Position numbers and translations under genes: made by a program. From contig JAQGJH010000099.1 in assembly GCA_028290705.1 (NCBI GenBank), forward strand, positions 1-64,000: a stretch of DNA of 64,000 bases, written 5' to 3'. Under the pieces are notes generated by a model, which worked only from the letters and a program-made list of their open reading frames with translations, searched no databases and was not told the DNA's origin. Positions 58,290-64,000 of this stretch are shown here, piece after piece. This stretch comes from Hyphomicrobiales bacterium. GTDB taxonomy: Bacteria; Pseudomonadota; Alphaproteobacteria; Rhizobiales; Beijerinckiaceae. How positions within the stretch are numbered: position 1 is the stretch's first letter; each line of letters begins with the position of its first letter.

Positions 58290-58670
58290 ATGAACGAGTC
58301 CGTTGTGAATTCCACCAAAATTCTCCTCGCCGAGGACGACAACGACATGCGCCGCTTCCTGGTGAAAGCTCTCCAGAACGCCGGCTACGACGTTGCTTCC
58401 TTCGACAATGGCCTCTCGGCCTATAACCGGTTGCGCGAAGAACCGTTCGAACTTCTGCTGACCGATATCGTGATGCCGGAAATGGACGGCATCGAACTGG
58501 CGCGCCGCGCCACCGAACTCGATCCCGACATCAAGGTGATGTTCATCACGGGCTTCGCGGCCGTCGCCCTGAACCCCGACAACAATGCGCCGAAAGAGGC
58601 CAAGATTCTCTCGAAGCCGTTTCACCTGAAGGACCTCGTCAACGAGGTTCAAAGGCTGCTCGCCGCCTAA
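58290..58670 (+). CDS. cpdR: Single-domain response regulator CpdR
   Basis: 126 residues, a lone receiver domain. Acidic pocket EDDND at 15-19 and phosphoacceptor Asp in LLLTDIVMPEMDG, with switch Thr in MFITGF and Lys in LSKPFH. CpdR in alphaproteobacteria is phosphorylated through CckA-ChpT and, when unphosphorylated, targets proteins to ClpXP. The ATG at 58290 gives 8 residues before the core; a GTG at 58266 is less likely. No output domain. Confidence 0.93.
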   Translation: MNESVVNSTKILLAEDDNDMRRFLVKALQNAGYDVASFDNGLSAYNRLREEPFELLLTDIVMPEMDGIELARRATELDPDIKVMFITGFAAVALNPDNNAPKEAKILSKPFHLKDLVNEVQRLLAA

Positions 58671-58775
58671 AGGCCCGAACAGGCGGGAAAGGTTCGAGCA
58701 AAGCGCTTGCGTGGCGTGGCGCGAGCCATTATACCCCGCCCATTCCGATTGCACGGGCGACGCCGCCCGCGCCTC

Positions 58776-58850
<75 letters not shown>

Positions 58851-58854
58851 TTTT

Positions 58855-58900
58855 GAAAGCCCTGGACCAGATTCCCGTCGGAATCCGCTCCGGGGCTTTC
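58855..58900 (+). terminator. Hairpin after tRNA-Val
   Basis: GAAAGCCC (58855-58862) pairs with GGGCTTTC (58893-58900), with an inner ATTCC/GGAAT stem. Four Ts precede rather than follow it. Could end the tRNA transcript; no T-tract of ideal form. Confidence 0.5.
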
Positions 58901-58932
58901 TGCTTTCAGGGCAGTCGAGGAGGGTCTACTCC

Positions 58933-59346
58933 GTGCATCATCGGTTTCGGATCGGCGTCGTCCTATGGCTGACGATCTCGCAGGCGTTGGTCGGGCCCGC
59001 ACGTGCCGACGACGCGGACATTGCGGGGCGCGTCGGGCTGGCGGAAGCCGAGGCTCCGCCCGCGAGTCTCGCCAGCTGCGACAGTCTGCCGGCCGCGCTG
59101 GAGGGGCTCGTGGAGCCCGAGCGGCGCATCGATCTCTGGATCGAAGGCGTGTTGACGCTCGTCCAGACCGATGGGGCCTTGTGGTATCTCGCGGTCTGTT
59201 CGCAACCGGCCGTGCGTGTCCTGTGCGTGACATACAGCGACAACGGCATGAAGCTTGGCGACCGCGTCGCGCTTCGCGGCGCGTATCATCGGCAGGATCG
59301 CGTCCACGTGTTGCTCGATCCATGTCTGGCTTCGCCTGCCGAGTGA
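58933..59346 (+). CDS. Secreted hypothetical protein
   Basis: 137 residues from a GTG following GGAGGGT. Signal peptide ending near VGPARADD; the mature part is about 112 residues with five cysteines (SCDS, VCSQ, LCVTY, PCLA) and beta-rich text such as GALWYLAVCSQPAVRV. An OB-like periplasmic fold is possible but unproven. Lies between tRNA-Val and the solute-binding protein gene. Confidence 0.7.
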   Translation: MHHRFRIGVVLWLTISQALVGPARADDADIAGRVGLAEAEAPPASLASCDSLPAALEGLVEPERRIDLWIEGVLTLVQTDGALWYLAVCSQPAVRVLCVTYSDNGMKLGDRVALRGAYHRQDRVHVLLDPCLASPAE

Positions 59347-59440
59347 TGCGATGGGGGCGTCCCCGGCTTGACCGCACGCGCCAAGACTGATGAGCTTCCT
59401 CCAAGGCCTCGAACACGCGGCCACCCCGGGAGGAAGTTTC

Positions 59441-60472
59441 ATGACGCTCATGTCTCGTGTGCTGCGTAGCTGCTTGCTTGCCGCCGTTGTGACGAGCCCC
59501 TTGCAGGCAGCCGCGCAGACGCCGGCTGAATTCTACAAGGGCAAGACCATCACGCTGCTGATCGGCTTCCCTCCGGGCGGAGGTTACGACGCAAACGCGC
59601 GTGTGCTGGCGCGCCACATGGGCCGCTTCATTCCCGGCAACCCGACGATCGTTCCCTCCAACATGCCTGGCGCGGGCTCCATCACGGCCGCGAACCACGT
59701 GTTCAACCAGGCGGAGGCGGACGGCACCGTACTGGCGATCTTCGCCTCGTCTGCCGCCATGGAGGCGATCTTCGGCAACAAGACCGCGCGATTCGATCCG
59801 GTCAAATTCAGCTGGGTCGGCTCGATGGCCCAGGAGGTCGCGTATTGCGGGGTGTGGCAGGCGCCTGGCGCCGCCAGCACGTGGAAGGACGTCATGGAAA
59901 AGGAGACGATCTTCGGCGGCGGCGCGCAGGCTGCGATCACGACGCAGCACGCCATGGTGCTGAAAAACGTGCTGGGCGCGAAGGTGAAGGTCATCCCGGG
60001 CTATCCGGGCACGCGCGACGTGAATCTCGCGATGATCCGCGGCGAGGTCAATGGCTCGTGCGGTCTCTATGGATCGTCGATCAATTCGCAATGGCAGAAG
60101 GAAGTGCAGAGCGGCCAGTTGAAGCTCGTCATCCAGATGGGCTCGGTGAAGGGCAAGGATTTCGGCGACATTCCAAGCGTGTTCGATTTCGCCAAGACCG
60201 ACGAAGAGCGGCAGATCCTCGACGTTCATTTCGGCCAGCAGGTACTCTCGCGGCCGATCGCCGGACCGCCGAACATTCCGGCGGCGCGCCTGGCCGCGTT
60301 GCGCGAGGCGTTTCAGAAGACCTTGAAGGACCCGGAGTTCCTGGCAGACGCAAACAAGACCGGTCTCGACATTTCGGCGGTGAGCGGAGAGGAGATCGAA
60401 GCTGCGTTGAAACGCTTCGCGTCGCTGCCGCCGGCCGTGCTGGTGAAAGCCCAGGAAGCCATGGGCCGGTGA
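59441..60472 (+). CDS. Tripartite tricarboxylate transporter substrate-binding protein, divergent type (copy 1)
   Basis: 343 residues. Signal peptide to AAAQ; GFPPGGGYDANARVLARHMG and NPTIVPSNMPGAGS are the substrate-loop signatures of this TctC branch. Binds a carboxylate in the periplasm, classically passing it to TctAB. No TctA or TctB gene lies in the window. ATG 59441 follows GGGAGGAAG. Paralogue at 62594-63619 on the other strand. Confidence 0.9.
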   Translation: MTLMSRVLRSCLLAAVVTSPLQAAAQTPAEFYKGKTITLLIGFPPGGGYDANARVLARHMGRFIPGNPTIVPSNMPGAGSITAANHVFNQAEADGTVLAIFASSAAMEAIFGNKTARFDPVKFSWVGSMAQEVAYCGVWQAPGAASTWKDVMEKETIFGGGAQAAITTQHAMVLKNVLGAKVKVIPGYPGTRDVNLAMIRGEVNGSCGLYGSSINSQWQKEVQSGQLKLVIQMGSVKGKDFGDIPSVFDFAKTDEERQILDVHFGQQVLSRPIAGPPNIPAARLAALREAFQKTLKDPEFLADANKTGLDISAVSGEEIEAALKRFASLPPAVLVKAQEAMGR

Positions 60473-60497
60473 CGCTCTTCGCCGCGCGGCGCCTTCC

Positions 60498-60710
60498 TCA
60501 CGAAGGCCCTGCCTCGGCTGCGGCGTGCCCCGCGGGGGTGAGCGACAGGACGCCGCCGGCGTCCTCGACCAGGCCGAGTGCGACGAAGCGCACAATCATC
60601 AGATCGTGCGGAGGCATGTAGGCGAGAATGTTGGACGAGGCAGCCCTTTGCAGCAGGGCGATTTCACGTTCCGTCAGCAATGCGCCGGGTTGGATTTCTT
60701 GGGCGCTCAT
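60498..60710 (-). CDS. Small hypothetical protein, winged-helix-like
   Basis: 70 residues: LTEREIALLQRAAS, then MIVRFVALGLVEDAGGVLSLTPAGHAAAE. The L-x-L-T-P-A-G ending is like the last beta strand and wing of small winged-helix proteins. No partner known; it ends 8 bases before the downstream HNH gene in the same direction. Confidence 0.65.
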   Translation of the reverse strand: MSAQEIQPGALLTEREIALLQRAASSNILAYMPPHDLMIVRFVALGLVEDAGGVLSLTPAGHAAAEAGPS

Positions 60711-60718
60711 GCGGACTC

Positions 60719-61477
60719 CTATCCTGCGGGCTCGCGATCTCCGTCGACTGTGGCGCGTTTTTCATCGAGACGCCAGCCTGCGCGCTCGCGCGCTTCGTCC
60801 TGACACTTGTTCAGGTGACCGTCCCGATTGATCACCTGGAGGTTTGGCGCGCCCCAGAAGGACAGGAGTTCCGGCCAGGGCCGTTGGCTCTCCTCGCGCC
60901 AGACGCGGTAGAGCGGCATGCGGTGATCGACTTCGCCGGACTTGAGCAGGCGCTTTGCGGTGACCGGACAGACGCGGCCCTGCGCCTTGCGAAGGATGGC
61001 GAGATAGTCGCGCGGGGCGGTCCAGAGCTTCCACGCCGCGACGCAGCAGGCATGCCACGAGGCATTCTTGTTCGGCTCGCCCCGTCCCCAGAGGTCGACG
61101 TGCCAGCCGAAGCGGAATGCGGGCTGGCCGCAGACGCAGCAATGTCCGCGACCGAGAGAAAAGCGCTCGTCGCGATAGGGCGCGGGCGGCAAGCGGAAGT
61201 CGGCTGCGGAACTGCGCCAGGTCCAGCCGTCGGGTGCGCCGCTGCGGGCCGCCAGCGCCCGCGCGAGCCTGTCGGCGCGCAGGGGATGCGCGCGCCAGTA
61301 GGAGTCCATGGCCAGGCGGGGCGTGGGGGGAACCAGCGGCCGGCTCAGCGCATGAGCCAGAACAGTCTTGGGAAACACGGCCGGAAGCGCCTTGTTCAAT
61401 CGGGCGAGCGCGCGGGCGTTTTTCTCGTCTTTCCAGGCGGACACAGCGTTTCCCCTCATGCGAATCGACGTGAGCAT
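60719..61477 (-). CDS. HNH-endonuclease-like protein with CxxC zinc finger
   Basis: 252 residues. A CVCGQPAFRF / WHACCVAAW cysteine pair of pairs may bind zinc; the C-terminal nuclease-like core is VDHRMPLYRVW, LQVINRDGHLNK and CQDEAR, an HNH layout with His-Asn-His. No defence genes surround it. Starts at ATG 61477 or 61459; neither has a clear ribosome site. Function unknown; homologues in the order are annotated HNH only. Confidence 0.75.
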   Translation of the reverse strand: MLTSIRMRGNAVSAWKDEKNARALARLNKALPAVFPKTVLAHALSRPLVPPTPRLAMDSYWRAHPLRADRLARALAARSGAPDGWTWRSSAADFRLPPAPYRDERFSLGRGHCCVCGQPAFRFGWHVDLWGRGEPNKNASWHACCVAAWKLWTAPRDYLAILRKAQGRVCPVTAKRLLKSGEVDHRMPLYRVWREESQRPWPELLSFWGAPNLQVINRDGHLNKCQDEARERAGWRLDEKRATVDGDREPAG

Positions 61478-61599
61478 GCATGGCGCGTCTTAGCGTTTGT
61501 TTACCCGTCGCGCGCGCAACACGCCGCAAGCCCTCGGTTGCGGGGAACCGCCAATGGTCTAAGCTTCACCGCTCCGCACTCGAACGACGGGACACAGGG

Positions 61600-62574
61600 A
61601 TGAAGCGCTTTCTGGCCGGATTGGCTCTGCTCGCAGGCTCGGCAATGTTCGCATCCTTGCCTGTCGCCGCTCAAGACTGGCCGACGCGCCAGCCCATCAA
61701 GGTGGTGGTGACGCTCTCGCCCGGCAGCGCGACCGACGTTCTGGCCCGGCTCGCCTTCGAGCAGGTCAGCAAGCAGATCGGACAGGCCATCGTGATCGAA
61801 AACCGCGCCGGCGCGGGACAGCGCATCGGCACGACGTTCGCGGCGCGGGCGGAGCCCGACGGCTACACGCTGCTGGTCAATTCCTCGACCCACACGCTGT
61901 TCTCGGCGATGTTCGCCAACCTGCCGTTCGACGTGACGCGCGACTTCGTCGCGCTGGCGCCTCTGGCCAGCATTCCGACCGTCATGGTGACGCCGGCGTC
62001 GCGCGGATGGTCGAGCCTGGGGGATTTCATCGCGGCGGCGAAAGCCAAGCCGGGCTCGATCAATTTCGGCTCGGGCGGCATCGGCAATTCCACGCATCTG
62101 GCGGCGGAGCGCATGCGCATGGCGGCGCGTTTCGACGCCGTGCACGTGCCTTATGCGGGCGCGCCCGAAGCGATCAACGAGGTCCTGTCGGGTCGCGTGG
62201 ATTTCTACTTCTCGCCCGTGCCTCCGGCGCTTTCGCTGATCCGCGACGGCAAGCTGAAAGCCCTGGCGGTGTCGAGTTCGAAGCGTTCCTCGGTGCTGCC
62301 GGACGTGCCCACGACGGTCGAGGCGGGGCTGCCGGATTCGGGCTACGAATTCTGGATCGGCGCGTTCGCGCCCGCCAAGACGCCGCGCGCCATCGTCGAT
62401 CGTCTGGCGAGCGAATTGCGGACCGCGCTCGAGTCGCCCGCCGTTCGCACGAAATATGCCGCGCTCGGCGCGGATCCGATGCCCATGAGTTCCACTGACT
62501 TCGACGCCTATGTGCGCAAGGAGGTCGAGCTCAACGCCGCGATCGTGCAGGCGGTCGGCATCAAGCGCGAGTGA
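61600..62574 (+). CDS. Tripartite tricarboxylate transporter substrate-binding protein, TctC/Bug type
   Basis: 324 residues. Signal peptide to LPVAAQ, then the Bug fold with VVTLSPGSATDVLARLA, ENRAGAGQRIGT, GSINFGSGGIGNSTHLAAE and VPYAGAPEAINEVLSGRVD. Binds a carboxylated ligand. It belongs to the classical Bug family, unlike the two neighbouring divergent members. No TctA/TctB within the window. Confidence 0.93.
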   Translation: MKRFLAGLALLAGSAMFASLPVAAQDWPTRQPIKVVVTLSPGSATDVLARLAFEQVSKQIGQAIVIENRAGAGQRIGTTFAARAEPDGYTLLVNSSTHTLFSAMFANLPFDVTRDFVALAPLASIPTVMVTPASRGWSSLGDFIAAAKAKPGSINFGSGGIGNSTHLAAERMRMAARFDAVHVPYAGAPEAINEVLSGRVDFYFSPVPPALSLIRDGKLKALAVSSSKRSSVLPDVPTTVEAGLPDSGYEFWIGAFAPAKTPRAIVDRLASELRTALESPAVRTKYAALGADPMPMSSTDFDAYVRKEVELNAAIVQAVGIKRE

Positions 62575-62593
62575 TCCCGAGGCGTTCGGCCCG

Positions 62594-63619
62594 TCAGCGG
62601 CCGAGCGCCTTGCGGGCTTCCTCGACGAGATCTTGCGGGGCCTCATAGACCTTCTTCATCAGCGCCTCGATGGTCCGGCCCGTCTTGGGCGCGATGTCGA
62701 GCTGCGCTTTTTTGGCGTCCGCGAGGAAGTCAGGATCCTTCATGGTCTTGTCGAAGGCCGTGCGCAGGATCGCGAGTTGTGCCGGCTCGGTGCCGGGAGG
62801 GGCGACGAAGGGGCGGTGAAACTCCTGCTGCGACAGAATGAGTTCCGCCACGTCGCGATTTCGGCCGGACACATATTTCCAGATCGACGGCACGCCCATC
62901 TTTTCGAGTTCGGGATCGGGCTCGATGCCGACCTGAAGAATCATGTGCGATTGATCGGTGTTGTACCAGTCGGGCTTCTGGGCCGCGAAAGACGCGGTGT
63001 CGAAGCCGCAGACACCGTCCAGTTCGCCGCGCTCCATTGCGAGCACGACGAGCGACGTCGAATTATAGCCATTGACCACGTTGAATTTCGCGCCCGCGAG
63101 ATGGTTCAGCATCAGGGCATAATCGGTGGTGGAAGAGCCGGGTGAATTGCCGCCCATGTTGGACGGGATCTTCATGGCGTCCTCGAAGGTCTTGATCTTC
63201 GATTTGTGGTAGGTGACGCAGACGCGCGTTCCGCTGTTGGCGCTGCCGATCATCGCCAATTTGGCGGGATCGTAGCGGAACTTCAGCTTGTCGTTGACCA
63301 GCGGTTCGAACAGGGCGCCGGGCTGCAGCAGCGCAATCGTGGTGCCGTCCTTGGGCGCTTGCGTGGTGAGATATTCGGCGGTCTTCATGCTGCCCGCGCC
63401 CGGCATGTTCTTGGGCACGTAGGTCGGATGTCCCGGAATGTGCCGCACCATGTGATGCAGCACGGTGCGGGCATAGCGGTCGTAGCCGCCGCCGACTCCC
63501 GAACCGATGAGGATTTCGATCGACTTGCCGGCGTAGAAGTCGCTGGCTTTTGCGGGCATCATCGCGACGAGAACGGCTGCGGCCGCGCCGCAAAGCTGAA
63601 TGATCGAGCGTTTCCCCAT
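62594..63619 (-). CDS. Tripartite tricarboxylate transporter substrate-binding protein, divergent type (copy 2)
   Basis: 341 residues. Signal peptide to MMPAKAS; GSGVGGGYDRYARTVLHHM and HPTYVPKNMPGAGS match the copy at 59441 closely. The body carries YHKSKIKTFEDAMKIPSN and ends in EARKALGR. Convergent with the TctC gene. Orphan, as the others. Confidence 0.9.
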   Translation of the reverse strand: MGKRSIIQLCGAAAAVLVAMMPAKASDFYAGKSIEILIGSGVGGGYDRYARTVLHHMVRHIPGHPTYVPKNMPGAGSMKTAEYLTTQAPKDGTTIALLQPGALFEPLVNDKLKFRYDPAKLAMIGSANSGTRVCVTYHKSKIKTFEDAMKIPSNMGGNSPGSSTTDYALMLNHLAGAKFNVVNGYNSTSLVVLAMERGELDGVCGFDTASFAAQKPDWYNTDQSHMILQVGIEPDPELEKMGVPSIWKYVSGRNRDVAELILSQQEFHRPFVAPPGTEPAQLAILRTAFDKTMKDPDFLADAKKAQLDIAPKTGRTIEALMKKVYEAPQDLVEEARKALGR

Positions 63620-63773
63620 GACGTCCCCTCACTTGTTGCGTGGGTGGCAGACCGGGGGAGTGTAGCGTGCGGCATGAATTTGCAAAGCGTCTCTTTTCAA
63701 GAAATGCCTGACGGAATGCGGCTTTCTCAAACTTGTTTCGCTGCGACGCACGACGACGCTGCGCTGCGATATG

Positions 63774-64000
63774 TCAGTTTCCGGCCCACGCCGCGGGGAC
63801 GATGCCGGCGTTCACGGCTCGACCCAAGTAATAAGACCAGAGCTTGCCGATGTGGAATTCGCGCATCTCGTGCCGATTGACCTGATCGATCTCGTCCTGC
63901 GTCAGGGGAAGCGGCTCGGCTCCGGCCTGCAGCACCTGCATGAGCGCGAGGGCGTTTTCCTGAAAGTGGATGGCGTCGACGAGGAGTGCGGGAACCGACT
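63774..64000 (-). CDS. C-terminal part of an unrecognised gene cut by the window edge
   Basis: An open frame runs off the end of the window; the visible 74 residues read SVPALLVDAIHFQENALALM, then LPLTQDEIDQVNRHEMREFH, and end AWAGN before TGA at 63774. It has codon use like its neighbours. No family recognised from this fragment. Confidence 0.6.
   Translation of the reverse strand, partial: SVPALLVDAIHFQENALALMQVLQAGAEPLPLTQDEIDQVNRHEMREFHIGKLWSYYLGRAVNAGIVPAAWAGN

Noticed and set aside
58855-58900. Phage or integrative-element attachment site at the 3' end of tRNA-Val
   Set aside because: No integrase gene, no second copy of the tRNA 3' end and no mobile genes nearby.
60719-61477. Anti-phage defence nuclease
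   Set aside because: HNH motifs alone are not evidence; no helicase, methylase or other defence partner is adjacent.

Overview
The window is about 64 kb of GC-rich, gene-dense chromosome from an alphaproteobacterium, most likely a Hyphomicrobiales (Rhizobiales) member. Several signals agree on this: a homospermidine operon with a long structured leader; a ROSE-type RNA thermometer before an Hsp20 gene; an MmgR/alpha-r8-like small RNA beside a suhB-type phosphatase gene; cpdR divergent from an N-formylglutamate amidohydrolase gene; and REP-like palindromes of the kind scattered through rhizobial genomes. No rRNA, CRISPR array, transposase or phage gene is visible. One tRNA (Val, GAC) is present.

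Layout. Positions 1-3.8 kb: polyamine operon (leader, ornithine decarboxylase, acetyltransferase, homospermidine synthase). 4.2-12.5 kb: CorA, a fused indolepyruvate ferredoxin oxidoreductase, a DUF1007/NicO metal exporter pair and a gamma-glutamyltransferase. 12.5-18.4 kb: a small membrane protein, OpgG/OpgD glucan protein, a two-subunit TPP decarboxylase, a flavin amine oxidase and a GT61 glycosyltransferase. 18.4-22.4 kb: a bufferin-type locus (bufA-bufB-bufC-doxX) divergent from an ECF sigma factor and NrsF-type anti-sigma factor. 22.5-24.9 kb: glutathione-dependent formaldehyde dehydrogenase, then an AT-richer island with a broken HH-motif nuclease gene overlapping an intact DUF2019 gene. 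25-32.2 kb: His-rich CobW GTPase, WD40 protein, DUF2937 protein, ThiD, HemH, CutA and a SulP transporter. 32.2-41.1 kb: ROSE-hsp20, a proline-rich secreted protein, and gltB-gltD with a DUF4258/DUF2283 pair between them. 41.1-45.3 kb: cell-wall cluster (two L,D-transpeptidases, SGNH protein, MltB). 45.6-54.7 kb: MBL hydrolase, galE, galU, Nramp-like transporter, beta-barrel protein, kdsD, GST and NfeD/SPFH. 54.9-58.7 kb: alpha/beta hydrolase, HisN/SuhB-type phosphatase, sRNA, N-formylglutamate amidohydrolase and CpdR. 58.8-64 kb: tRNA-Val, three periplasmic solute-binding proteins of the tripartite tricarboxylate family without membrane partners, an HNH protein and a partial gene at the edge.

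The most interesting locus is the bufferin/SigF locus. The DUF2282 precursor (4 Cys) is followed by a MNIO (DUF692) enzyme, a DUF2063 partner and DoxX. The divergent sigma/anti-sigma genes are preceded by a GTAAC-N16-AGAA element, and the bufA promoter region carries GTAAC-N16-CGAA. A perfect terminator hairpin lies between precursor and enzyme genes. The second is the nuclease/DUF2019 pair, which looks like a toxin-immunity module whose toxin carries one in-frame TGA immediately after its HHIVE motif. Metal handling recurs across the window (CorA, NicO, bufferin, CobW, CutA, Nramp-like, ferrochelatase).
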